Below, piece after piece: positions 7,642 to 16,645 of a DNA stretch of 64,000 bases (position 1 is its first letter; each line of letters starts with the position of its first letter). The notes below the pieces were generated by a model that was not told the DNA's origin, searched no databases, and was given only the letters and a program-made list of their open reading frames with translations. This DNA comes from Zobellia uliginosa (GTDB taxonomy: Bacteria; Bacteroidota; Bacteroidia; Flavobacteriales; Flavobacteriaceae): contig NZ_JAHKPY010000015.1 of NCBI RefSeq assembly GCF_018860745.1, forward strand, positions 124,001-188,000. Direction: 5' to 3'. A program made the position numbers and the translations under genes.

Positions 7642-8406
7642 TTAACTATGCCTTGCTTTAAACTTAGAAGGGCTCTCCCCTACCGCCTTTTTAAAAAACC
7701 GAGAAAAGCCACTGAACGAATCAAAACCCAAAAGAAAGGCAAGTTCTTTTATGGTGATTTCACTTTTAATGAGTCTTCGTTTGGCTTCGGTAATCTGGCG
7801 TTGTTGAATAATCTGTTTGGCGGTCATATCTAATTTTTCCTTTAAAATTTGATTGAGCCGTTTTACACTAACACCTATTTGCTTGGCATAAAAATCTGCA
7901 TCGGTATGTTTCATAAACGACATTTCCATCATTTCTAAAAACTGAAAAAGGCGTTTCTGATTATGGTCTTGCTTTATGAAGTCCTTATTCCAAAAACGGA
8001 TTAAATTCAACATTAAAACCTTTAATAAGGTCTTGAGCATTATGTAAGATGCGTTCGGATTATGGTATTCTTCAACAACCAAATCCATAACTTTTTGAAG
8101 CTGACGTACTTGGTGCGGTTGGTCTAATTGTAATTCGGGAGATTGGTTGAACAGTGACATAATATCCAAGGCATACTCAATATCATCTTCTTCAATTAAA
8201 TCACGTTCAAAATTGAAAAGCAAACCTTTTTTACAATCAAAAGCTACCGGAGGAAACAATTCATTTAAAGGTTTGAAGTAAACAACCAAATCCGTCTCTG
8301 ACCTCTGATTAAAACAAATACCAAAAGAATTGGGCGAAAGCATTTCTGTTTCTTCGTCCAGTCCCTCTATAATTTTAATTTTATCAACCCAGGCTGCCTT
8401 GGTCAT
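7642..8406 (-). CDS. AraC family transcriptional regulator
   Basis: 254 residues. The C-terminal third carries the double helix-turn-helix: GVSKRLNQILKEKLDMTAKQ and ITIKELAFLLGFDSFSGF, then SRFFKKAVGESPSKFKA, the usual AraC ending. The N-terminal part is an effector or dimerisation domain of unknown ligand. It is 47 bp downstream of an MFS transporter gene in the same direction, suggesting they are co-transcribed and that it may control the transporter. Confidence 0.92.
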   Translation of the reverse strand: MTKAAWVDKIKIIEGLDEETEMLSPNSFGICFNQRSETDLVVYFKPLNELFPPVAFDCKKGLLFNFERDLIEEDDIEYALDIMSLFNQSPELQLDQPHQVRQLQKVMDLVVEEYHNPNASYIMLKTLLKVLMLNLIRFWNKDFIKQDHNQKRLFQFLEMMEMSFMKHTDADFYAKQIGVSVKRLNQILKEKLDMTAKQIIQQRQITEAKRRLIKSEITIKELAFLLGFDSFSGFSRFFKKAVGESPSKFKARHS

Positions 8407-8453
8407 CTATTCTTTAAACTAAGGCCAAAAGTAAAAAGAATAAAATTGAGTTT

Positions 8454-9593
8454 TTAAGACTTCAATTTCTTAAATGCAAAGAACATACCCAAAGCTATCA
8501 AAAGGGCTAATATTGCTGCTACATTATAAATTATTACATAATCTTCTGAAATATAATCGATAAAGGTCGATAAAAACTGTCCACCAAAAACACCCATAGA
8601 ATAGAGGCCTAGATTTTTACCTAGTGTTTCATTAGAACTGGCCTCAATCATCATATGGTTCAATAATGGAATGGTAAAACCAAATCCGATTCCTATAAAG
8701 ATGGAAGTCAATATTAAAAATATAATAGTAACTGAAGTCACCAAGCTTACATAACCCAATAAAAAAAATAAAAAGCCTACAACCACAGTATTTTCAGCTC
8801 CAAATCTTGCAACCATCTTTGGCATTTGACTTGCCGTTACCACAGCAACAACCGAAATAAATGCCATATAATACCCAATTAAAGATTCACTGAACCCGAA
8901 ACTCTCAGGCAAGTAAATTGGTAAGGTCACTAAACTGACAAAGAACAATACCATTGCCAGTAAAGCTGCCATAAAAATCATTTTCACCTTGGCACTGTCT
9001 TCTTTTTCCGGAGGCAAACTCTCTTCCTCAGATTCTATTTTGCCGGAATAATTGGGTAATGTTTTCAAAACGAACAAAAAACAAACAAGGGCAATAAGGT
9101 AAATGTAAAATGGGTATTGCCAATTCAACTCGCCTAAAACACCTCCGATAGACAAAAAGATTACGCCGCCCAATTCTACTGCCATACCTTGCCAAGCAAT
9201 AAGTTTCATTCGTTTTTCTCCTGGAAAACAATCAGCTATAAAGGAACCTACTGATATTTGGATTGCCACAGTAGCACCACCCAAAAGAAACCGATCTAAA
9301 ATTAAAACATAGTCGTTGTTGATAAAAGCCCCAGCGACACCTAATAGCGCGTAAGGTATTAAGCCCAAACATAACATTTTGAAAGCCCCGGTTTTTGGCA
9401 AAAAACGACCTACTAAAGATGCAAAAACAACCACACCAAGTGAAGGAAGGGTTATAAGCAAACCCGGCGAATAGTTGAAATTTAAGTGCTCTATTATTCC
9501 TGATAGCGATGGTGCAATTACAGCACCTACCATTACAATCAAACTACTTACGAAGAGTAACGTAAAAATTCCAAAGTTTGTTATTTTTTTCAT
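8454..9593 (-). CDS. Major facilitator superfamily transporter
   Basis: About 379 residues with roughly twelve membrane helices in two halves, separated by a charged loop (ESEEESLPPEKEDSAK) near residue 190. This is the MFS drug or metabolite exporter pattern; the substrate is unknown. I chose the ATG at 9593 over a TTG five codons upstream because the protein then starts MKKITNFGIFTLL. It is the first gene of a pair with the AraC regulator and is divergent from the AhpD-like gene. Confidence 0.85.
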   Translation of the reverse strand: MKKITNFGIFTLLFVSSLIVMVGAVIAPSLSGIIEHLNFNYSPGLLITLPSLGVVVFASLVGRFLPKTGAFKMLCLGLIPYALLGVAGAFINNDYVLILDRFLLGGATVAIQISVGSFIADCFPGEKRMKLIAWQGMAVELGGVIFLSIGGVLGELNWQYPFYIYLIALVCFLFVLKTLPNYSGKIESEEESLPPEKEDSAKVKMIFMAALLAMVLFFVSLVTLPIYLPESFGFSESLIGYYMAFISVVAVVTASQMPKMVARFGAENTVVVGFLFFLLGYVSLVTSVTIIFLILTSIFIGIGFGFTIPLLNHMMIEASSNETLGKNLGLYSMGVFGGQFLSTFIDYISEDYVIIYNVAAILALLIALGMFFAFKKLKS

Positions 9594-9766
9594 GATGCAA
9601 AATTGCAACGTTGTTCGGCGATTTATTTGACCGCTATTCTAAAAAGCTATACCAAAATGGAAATGCGGCTCTTTAAACTTTTTTGGACGCGTACCTTTGC
9701 TATAATCAAATTATTATTTACAGCTCTTGAGGATTTTAAACACTCTCATTATTAAAAACAAGATGT

Positions 9767-10327
9767 ATGAAACAATTCACAAAACACAGTATAGAAAGTG
9801 CCCCTGAAGAATCCAAAGAACTTTTAAAATACGGAGAGAAAAAGTATGGCACCGTACCCAACCTTTTTCGCTACATGGCAGGTGCACCGGCTTCTTTGGA
9901 AGCATACAATAGCTTATTTTCCATATTTGCAAAGACTTCTTTTTCAGCAGGTGAACAGCATTTAATCTTGCTGGCCGCAAGCATCGTAAATGATTGTGCG
10001 TACTGTACCGCCGCACATACTAGGGCGTCAAAGGCCAATGGTATACCATCTTCTATTCTAAACGCCGTTAGAAAAGAGAAAACCCTTGAAGACAAAAGAC
10101 TTAACGTATTGGTAAACATTACCAAGAAACTTACGGAAACAAGAGGTAACATTGTAGAGAGTGATTTGGAAACTTTTTACAATGCAGGTTTTACACCTGA
10201 GAATGTTATGGAGATTATAACTGGTATCTCCTTAAAAACCTTGAGCAATTATATCAACCACGTTACCGAGAACGTTATTAACGAATCTTTAGAACCTTTT
10301 GCCGTTGGTAAAGAAATTGAGGATTAG
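9767..10327 (+). CDS. Carboxymuconolactone decarboxylase/AhpD-like protein
   Basis: 186 residues. The AhpD core motif CAYCTAAHT (Cys-x2-Cys with a nearby His) is at about residues 83-91, preceded by GEQHLILLAASIVNDC. AhpD-type proteins use the CxxC for peroxide or alkyl-hydroperoxide reduction. Single gene, divergent from the MFS gene with about 170 bp between the starts. The true partner is unknown. Confidence 0.9.
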   Translation: MKQFTKHSIESAPEESKELLKYGEKKYGTVPNLFRYMAGAPASLEAYNSLFSIFAKTSFSAGEQHLILLAASIVNDCAYCTAAHTRASKANGIPSSILNAVRKEKTLEDKRLNVLVNITKKLTETRGNIVESDLETFYNAGFTPENVMEIITGISLKTLSNYINHVTENVINESLEPFAVGKEIED

Positions 10328-10356
10328 TTCTTTTAAAGACAAACGCTTATTAAACA

Positions 10357-10385
10357 AAAAAGCTTCCCAACTGGGAAGCTTTTTT
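10357..10385. terminator. Bidirectional terminator
   Basis: The inverted repeat AGCTTCCCA / TGGGAAGCT at 10361-10380 is flanked by A-run and T-run. It lies between the convergent AhpD-like gene and the methionine operon and can end transcription from both sides. Confidence 0.85.
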
Positions 10386-10387
10386 CG

Positions 10388-11551
10388 TTATCCTAACGCC
10401 TGAGAAATATCGGCAATAATATCATCTATATGCTCTAGACCTACGGAGACTCGCACCATACCATCCGTAATTCCTGTTTCTGCCCTTTCCGCTGTAGAAA
10501 GTTTACTGTGTGTAGTAGACGCCGGATGGGTTATAATACTACGTGCATCACCTAAATTTGCGGACAGCGATAAAAGCTCAATAGAATCGAAGAAATTTTT
10601 ACCAGCTTCCACGCCTCCCTTTACTTCAAAAGCAACTACACAGCCACCTGCTTTCATTTGCTTTTTAGCAATTTCATATTTAGGGTGCGATTTTAAAAAC
10701 GGGTATTTAACCCAGTTTACTTTTTCATGTCCTTCTAGAAACTCCGCTAATTTTAAAGCATTTTCACAATGACGATCTACTCGAACAGCCAATGTCTCTA
10801 AGCTCTTAGAAAGCACCCAAGCATTAAATGGCGATAATGCAGGGCCTGTAATTCTTGAGAACCGATATACTTTATCAATCAATTCTTTTGAGCCTACAGT
10901 AATACCTGCAAGAACCCGACCTTGCCCGTCCATTAATTTTGTTCCGGAGTGGATTACCAAATCCGCCCCAAACTTTATAGGTTGTTGCAAGTAAGGAGAA
11001 GCAAAACAGTTATCGATTACCAAAATCAAATTATGTTTTTTAGCAATCTTACCCAAGACCTCTAAATCAAGAACATCTACCCCTGGGTTGGTGGGAGACT
11101 CTGCATATATGATTTTAGTTTTCGGTGTAATCAACGCTTCGATTCCCTCTAAATCATCAATCTTAAAATACGAATGGTCAATATTCCATTTTGGAAAGAA
11201 ATTAGTGAACAACGAATGGGTTGAACCAAAAATATTACGTGCGGACAATACATGGTCTCCACTATCCAGAAGTGCTGCCAAAGTCGAAAATACAGCGGCC
11301 ATACCAGAAGCAAAAGCAAATCCGTTTTCAGCACCTTCCATCTGGCATACCTTCTCAATAAACTCCGAAGAATTCGGGTTTGAATACCGAGAATAGATAT
11401 TACGTTCTTTTTCTTCCGCAAACGAGGCACGCATATCTTCTGCATCTTCAAACACAAAACTAGAGGTCATGTACATAGGTACAGAATGCTCTAAGTTTTT
11501 AGTACGTTCTAACTGTGTTCTAATGGCGTTCGTTTCAAATTTCTTTTCCAT
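10388..11551 (-). CDS. metZ: O-succinyl/O-acetylhomoserine sulfhydrylase-like PLP enzyme (MetZ type)
   Basis: 387 residues, Cys/Met metabolism PLP family. The PLP lysine is Lys205 in VIHSGTKLMDGQGR; the DGQGR continuation is typical of MetZ rather than cystathionine gamma-synthase. ASGMAAV near residue 81 and SxxTNPGVDVLD near 152 also match. It would make homocysteine from activated homoserine and sulfide, but cystathionine gamma-synthase or lyase activity cannot be excluded. It is the last gene of the operon, 49 bp after the fusion gene, and a terminator follows. Confidence 0.8.
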   Translation of the reverse strand: MEKKFETNAIRTQLERTKNLEHSVPMYMTSSFVFEDAEDMRASFAEEKERNIYSRYSNPNSSEFIEKVCQMEGAENGFAFASGMAAVFSTLAALLDSGDHVLSARNIFGSTHSLFTNFFPKWNIDHSYFKIDDLEGIEALITPKTKIIYAESPTNPGVDVLDLEVLGKIAKKHNLILVIDNCFASPYLQQPIKFGADLVIHSGTKLMDGQGRVLAGITVGSKELIDKVYRFSRITGPALSPFNAWVLSKSLETLAVRVDRHCENALKLAEFLEGHEKVNWVKYPFLKSHPKYEIAKKQMKAGGCVVAFEVKGGVEAGKNFFDSIELLSLSANLGDARSIITHPASTTHSKLSTAERAETGITDGMVRVSVGLEHIDDIIADISQALG

Positions 11552-11600
11552 GATTATATAATTTACAGCAAGAGAATTGCCCTTACTGTTACTATTTAAT

Positions 11601-14600
11601 TTATCCTTTTTCGGCTATACGGAGAATATCTCCAAAAACACCTCGTGCCGTAACAGCGGCACCCGCTCCTGCTCCTTGAATCACTAACGGATTCTCTCCA
11701 TAGGACTCCGTATAAATCTCAATAATCGAATCAGAACCTTTTACTTGTCCCAATGCGCTTTCTTTAGGCACCGAAACCAGTTTTACATCTAAAATACCTT
11801 TTTCTTCTTGAAGGTTTCCGTGTAAATCGCCCACATACCTAAGTACATGACCTGGTTTCTGGTTCTTTTTAATTTCATTGAACTTCGCATCTACCAAATC
11901 TAGGTTATCAAGAAAATGGTTTACATCGCCATCTCTCAATTCTTCCGGTATCAGGTTTTCAATATTTATATCCGAAAACTCGTTGCTCAAATCCAATTCT
12001 CTGGCAAGAATCAACAGCTTTCTACCTACGTCATTACCTGAAAGATCTTCACGTGGATCTGGCTCCGTAAAGCCGCTTTTCATTGCTGCCATTAATATGT
12101 TCGAAAATGGCTCTTCGCTCTCAGAAAAAGTATTGAAAATATAACTTAACGAGCCCGAAAACACACCTTTTATACCTGTTATATTTTCACCTGAAAGATG
12201 TAATAAGCGTATCGTATCTATTAACGGAAGACCAGCACCTACATTAGTTTCATACAAGTATTGCTTCTGATGTTTATCCAATTCTTCACGCAATAATTGA
12301 TAATAATCAAAGCCTAGTGTGTTCGCTATTTTGTTGGATGAAACAATGTCAAAACCATTCTCGACGAATTCAAAATAATGAGCTACAAAATCACTATTCG
12401 CTGTATTATCAACTACAATTAAATTCTCTAAATGGTGCTCTTTGGCATAGGCAATAACATCTTCAACCTTATATGCAACACCTTTATCTTCTATAGCGGA
12501 CTTCCAGTTTTTCGGAATCCCTTTTTTGTTCAATAAAATCTTTCTAGAATTGGCCACTGCAAAGACATTCAAGTCTATACCTTTTCTTTTCTGTATGGTT
12601 TTAGTTGATTTTAAAATCTGGTCAATTAGTGTTCCTCCAACATTTCCGTGGCCAAAAATCACCAAATTTATCTTTTTACTAATACCAAAAATCTGTCCGT
12701 GCATTACATTCAATGCTTTGCTCAAATCAGATTTTTTAAGCACAAGACTTACGTTCTTACCAGACACCGTGTTATTGAAAAGTAACGGTGCTATTTGATT
12801 TTTAATCAATGCATTATACGGCCTATGAAATGTACTCAAATCTTGACCCACAATGGATATGACAGACACCTCATCCAGCACGGTAATCATGTTGATGTCC
12901 TTGGACTCATAATCACTTTCAAACTCCCTGTCCAGTGCTCTTTTGGCCTCTAGAGCTTGACTTGCATTTACCACTAACCCAATCCCTCTTTCAGAAGAAC
13001 CTTGGGAAATAATACTCACACTAATATTACTCTTTTGAAGCGCACTGAAAATACGGGCATCCACCCCTACTTTACCGAGAAGCCCTCTACCCTCTACATT
13101 AATCATCGAAACATTTTCGATAACGGATAATGATTTTATACCTCCTTCTTTGGTCTTTGCGCTAATTAGCGTGCCTTCATTATCATTATTGAACGTATTT
13201 AAAATACGTAGCGGAATGTTCTTTTCTATTAATGGAATGATGGTCTTGGCATGCAAGATAGTCGCCCCAAAATTCGCCAATTCATTTGCCTCGCCATACG
13301 ATAGATGCGAAATGCGTTTGGCATCGGAAACCAAATCAGGATTGGCAGTATAAATACCATCTACATGGGTATAGTTCTGAAGCTCTTCCGCATTCAAAAA
13401 ATTAGCGAACAATGCTGCCGAATAGTTACTACCGTTACGGCCTAACGTAGTTGTATCCCCATTTTCATCGGAAGAAATAAAACCTGTAATAATAGGCACC
13501 GCGTCTGCTTCTAATTTAGCAAATTTACGTATCACGTTTTCTTTCGACAAAGCTTCATTAACCGAAGCATCACCAAAATTGGAATCGGTTTTAATCAACT
13601 CCCTAGCATCTAACATTACCGCATTTATACCTTTGCCAATAAGTAACTTCGTAACTAACTTTGCTGAAATAAGTTCGCCGAAAGACAATAATTGGTCCTT
13701 GATTTTTAGACTGTAATCGCCTAAAAGAGAAACCCCTTCAAGCAATTTTGCTAGGTCTTTGAACTCTTTAGAAAGGTTGACATTCTTAAAGGTATGCTTC
13801 TGATATTTTTCAAAAGTTTCAAAATCTTTATAATAGTTCTCTCCATTAGCTGCTTTCTCCAAAATACCTTCTAATTGGTCTGTTCCTTTAGCACGAGCAG
13901 ACAGAACAACTGAAATATTCTCACCTTCTTTTACCTTGTTGGAAACAATATCCAAAACACGCTCCAACCCTTCACCGTTGGCAAGAGATTTTCCACCGAA
14001 CTTCAATACCTTAGGCTGTTTAGATTTTCCATTTCTACTAAAAACGGGTTCTAGAAGCCTTTCCATCTGATCAAATTCAATTAAAAAGGCATCGTGACCA
14101 TGAAGGGAATGTACTTCGCCATACGTAACGTTACCATTGGCCTGCGCCAACCGCTTAAAGGTCTCTTTATTCTCTTTTGCCGTAAAGAACAAATCAGAAT
14201 CCACTCCAATTATATGAATGTTTACATCACTATTTTGAAGGTCGATAAAATTCTGTTCCCCATTTCTCATGACATCTATAGTCTTGAGTAATTGGTTCAT
14301 GAGTTTATAGGCCGAAAGCTGAAAACGTTCTTGTAATTTTTCGCCATGGTGCCGCAACCAACTCTCCACGTTAAAAACCTGAAGCGCCTCATTTGTGCTC
14401 CGTTTGAATCGCTCTTTAAACGATTCTGGCGTACGATAGCACAACATGGCATGCATGCGTGCATCATGAACAGGCTGTTTACTATTGACCAGAAATTGCT
14501 CTTGAATCTGACAGTTTCCAATTAACCAATCCGTAGACTTCCAATCCGAAGCAACGGGAATTAGATGTTCCATAATCTTAGGGTTAATAGCTGCCATTTC

Positions 14601-14987
14601 CCAAGCAATGCCACCTCCTAAAGAGCCACCCAAAAGCGCAAATAATTTATTGATTTCCAGTTTCTGAAGACCCAACAAGAAAATTCTTGCAATGTCTCCC
14701 GCTACGAAATCTTTATAATTATCAATTATGAATTTGTCATATCCGTTCCCCGGAATATTAAAACAAAGAATTGTGTACTTTTTAGTATCGATACATTTAC
14801 CTTCTCCTATGAGTGCAGACCACCAGCCATCATCTCCCGTAACGTTGGAATTACCGGTTAAAGCATGATTGACCTGTACAATTGGCGCTGTGTGCAATTC
14901 TTGACCAAACAGTTGATAAGACAACTCAATATCTTGAGTAACCCCACTGATCGTAGTATAGTTCGCTAATTTCAAATGATGAAGCAT
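11601..14987 (-). CDS. Trifunctional fusion: homoserine O-acyltransferase, aspartokinase, homoserine dehydrogenase
   Basis: One open frame of 1128 residues. Residues 1-315 are a MetX-type alpha/beta hydrolase with nucleophile Ser122 (LGGSLGGG), Asp265 (VDSDLF) and His298 (HGHDAF). Residues 326-620 are aspartokinase (KFGGKS at 329-334; TTLGRNGSNYSAA near 513), followed by two ACT regulatory domains (about 622-690 and 705-765). Residues 772-1128 are homoserine dehydrogenase (GHGNVGG at 779-785; TEPDPREDLSGNDVGRK near 1010). It would carry three steps from aspartate to acyl-homoserine, leaving aspartate-semialdehyde dehydrogenase to another gene. The ATG follows metY by 70 bp in the riboswitch-led operon. 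Acetyl versus succinyl donor is not determined. No frameshift or stop is seen at the junctions. Confidence 0.93.
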   Translation of the reverse strand: MLHHLKLANYTTISGVTQDIELSYQLFGQELHTAPIVQVNHALTGNSNVTGDDGWWSALIGEGKCIDTKKYTILCFNIPGNGYDKFIIDNYKDFVAGDIARIFLLGLQKLEINKLFALLGGSLGGGIAWEMAAINPKIMEHLIPVASDWKSTDWLIGNCQIQEQFLVNSKQPVHDARMHAMLCYRTPESFKERFKRSTNEALQVFNVESWLRHHGEKLQERFQLSAYKLMNQLLKTIDVMRNGEQNFIDLQNSDVNIHIIGVDSDLFFTAKENKETFKRLAQANGNVTYGEVHSLHGHDAFLIEFDQMERLLEPVFSRNGKSKQPKVLKFGGKSLANGEGLERVLDIVSNKVKEGENISVVLSARAKGTDQLEGILEKAANGENYYKDFETFEKYQKHTFKNVNLSKEFKDLAKLLEGVSLLGDYSLKIKDQLLSFGELISAKLVTKLLIGKGINAVMLDARELIKTDSNFGDASVNEALSKENVIRKFAKLEADAVPIITGFISSDENGDTTTLGRNGSNYSAALFANFLNAEELQNYTHVDGIYTANPDLVSDAKRISHLSYGEANELANFGATILHAKTIIPLIEKNIPLRILNTFNNDNEGTLISAKTKEGGIKSLSVIENVSMINVEGRGLLGKVGVDARIFSALQKSNISVSIISQGSSERGIGLVVNASQALEAKRALDREFESDYESKDINMITVLDEVSVISIVGQDLSTFHRPYNALIKNQIAPLLFNNTVSGKNVSLVLKKSDLSKALNVMHGQIFGISKKINLVIFGHGNVGGTLIDQILKSTKTIQKRKGIDLNVFAVANSRKILLNKKGIPKNWKSAIEDKGVAYKVEDVIAYAKEHHLENLIVVDNTANSDFVAHYFEFVENGFDIVSSNKIANTLGFDYYQLLREELDKHQKQYLYETNVGAGLPLIDTIRLLHLSGENITGIKGVFSGSLSYIFNTFSESEEPFSNILMAAMKSGFTEPDPREDLSGNDVGRKLLILARELDLSNEFSDINIENLIPEELRDGDVNHFLDNLDLVDAKFNEIKKNQKPGHVLRYVGDLHGNLQEEKGILDVKLVSVPKESALGQVKGSDSIIEIYTESYGENPLVIQGAGAGAAVTARGVFGDILRIAEKG

Positions 14988-15057
14988 ACGATATATGTTA
15001 GACCTAGCTGACTATTACACCAGATAGGTCTTATTAATTTTTAATAAAAATTATTGA

Positions 15058-16332
15058 TTAAAGTACTCCGAAAGCGTTTTGCAAATCGGCTTTTAAATCT
15101 TCAACATCCTCTAAACCAACAGACAAACGAATTAAATCCTGACCTACACCTGCCGCATCTTGCTGTTCTGCAGACAATTGTTGGTGCGTTGTACTTGCTG
15201 GGTGAATGATCAATGATTTGGTATCACCAATATTGGCCAGTAAAGAGAAAATCTTAGTAGCATCCGTAACTTTTTTAGCTGCCTCAAAACCACCTTTTAA
15301 TCCAAAAGTAACCAAACCACTTTGTCCTTTTGGCAAATATTCCTGTGCTAAATCATAGTATTTGTTGCTCTTTAGACCAGGGTAATTTACCCATGCCACT
15401 TCATCTCTTCCTTCTAACCAAGTTGCTAATTCCAGAGCATTAGCACTATGTTGCTTGATACGTACATTCAACGTTTCCAAACCTTGAATAATCTGAAATG
15501 CATTAAACGGACTCAAAGCACCACCAAAATCACGTAATCCTTCTAAAATCAACTTAAAAGTGAAAGCCGCTGCTCCTAAAGCTTCGCTGTATACTAATCC
15601 GTGGTAACCTGCAGAAGGTTCGGTAAATTCCGGGAACTTTCCGTTGGTCCAATCAAAGGTCCCGGCATCAATTATAGCACCTCCCAAAGAAGAACCATGA
15701 CCGCCAATATATTTGGTAAGTGAATGAATAACCAGGTTAGCGCCATGCTCAATTGGATTCAATAGCGCAGGAGAAGCAACCGTATTATCAACTATAAAAG
15801 GAACTTGTGCCGCTTTAGCTTGTTTTGAAATCGCTTTTAGATCAAGTACGTCTAATTTTGGGTTTCCTAAAGATTCCACAAAGAAAGCTCTTGTATTATC
15901 TTGAACCGCTTTGCCAAAACTTTCCGGATCAGAAGCATCTACAAATGTAGTAGTGATTCCCAATCTTGGCAAAGTAACATTCAATAAAGTAAATGTACCA
16001 CCGTATAAACTACTAGAAGCCACGATATGATCGCCAGCTTTTAATAGGGTCATTAATCCTGTAGAGATAGCTGAAGTTCCCGAAGCAAAAACAACGGCTC
16101 CTACACCACCTTCAACAGCCGCTAAACGATCTTGAAGAATTTGGTTTGTAGGGTTGTTCAGCCTGGTATATATAAAACCTAACTCAGCAAGTGAAAATAA
16201 GTTTGCTGCGTGGTCCGTATCGTTAAAAACGTAAGAAGACGTTTGGTAAATTGGTACCGCACGGGTTCCTCCTGTTTGAGCGGGATCGTGTCCGGCATGT
16301 AATGCGTTGGTTGAGAATTTCTGATCACTCAT
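15058..16332 (-). CDS. metY: O-acetylhomoserine sulfhydrylase
   Basis: 424 residues, the longer form typical of MetY. The PLP lysine is Lys207 in VIHSLTKYIGGHG, and PTNQILQDRLAAVEGG near residue 61 and IHPASTTHQQL near 386 are family features. It makes homocysteine from O-acetylhomoserine and sulfide by direct sulfhydrylation. It is the first gene after the SAM-I riboswitch, and the acyl-homoserine donor is made by the fusion protein encoded next. Confidence 0.94.
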   Translation of the reverse strand: MSDQKFSTNALHAGHDPAQTGGTRAVPIYQTSSYVFNDTDHAANLFSLAELGFIYTRLNNPTNQILQDRLAAVEGGVGAVVFASGTSAISTGLMTLLKAGDHIVASSSLYGGTFTLLNVTLPRLGITTTFVDASDPESFGKAVQDNTRAFFVESLGNPKLDVLDLKAISKQAKAAQVPFIVDNTVASPALLNPIEHGANLVIHSLTKYIGGHGSSLGGAIIDAGTFDWTNGKFPEFTEPSAGYHGLVYSEALGAAAFTFKLILEGLRDFGGALSPFNAFQIIQGLETLNVRIKQHSANALELATWLEGRDEVAWVNYPGLKSNKYYDLAQEYLPKGQSGLVTFGLKGGFEAAKKVTDATKIFSLLANIGDTKSLIIHPASTTHQQLSAEQQDAAGVGQDLIRLSVGLEDVEDLKADLQNAFGVL

Positions 16333-16434
16333 AATCTTTGATTTTTAATTGTTATTTAAAATAATTAAAAGTCCTGCACCTTGACACACAATTTGTAGTA
16401 AGGTTTGATATCTAAAAAGTTATAAGAAAGCAAA

Positions 16435-16453
16435 AGATTAGTATGAGTAATCT
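16435..16453 (-). terminator. Possible expression-platform hairpin after the SAM-I riboswitch
   Basis: On the minus strand a short stem AGATTA / TAATCT with a 7 nt loop lies 6 nt after the riboswitch and is followed by a T-rich run. It may be the attenuator, but the 6 bp AT-rich stem is weak. Confidence 0.3.
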
Positions 16454-16458
16454 GTTTT

Positions 16459-16567
16459 GTTATCTGTCCCATTATTACAGAGATAGAATGTAGCACCTTC
16501 TCTGCATTAAGAAGCAAAGGGTTGCTAAGGTTTCAAAGGGTCTATTCCCTCCACCTTTCTTGATAAC
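16459..16567 (-). ncRNA. SAM-I (S-box) riboswitch
   Basis: The minus strand reads GTTATCAAGAAAGGTGGAGG, then a GGG/CCC hairpin, GAAACCTTAGCAACC, a variable arm, GGTGCTA and finally ACAGATAAC. This is the S-box order: P1 closes as GTTATC / GATAAC, P3 as TAGCAACC / GGTGCTA. It lies 126 bp upstream of metY, on the same strand, and is expected to switch the metY-fusion-metZ operon off when SAM is high. Confidence 0.93.
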
Positions 16568-16598
16568 TATTCAATACGTGTTTGAACTTTTGGAACTA

Positions 16599-16631
16599 CA
16601 AATATATGGTCGGTGAGTTTAAATTCACCAA
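16599..16631 (-). promoter_or_regulatory. Promoter of the metY operon with a palindrome in the spacer
   Basis: On the minus strand a TTG (16631-16629) is followed after 22 bp by TATATTTG (16606-16599), the Bacteroidota -33 / -7 arrangement. The predicted start lies some 25 bp before the riboswitch. An imperfect 18 bp palindrome GGTGAGTTTAAATTCACC (16612-16629) fills most of the spacer and could be an operator. Confidence 0.5.
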
Positions 16632-16645
16632 CATTTTTGAAAAAT

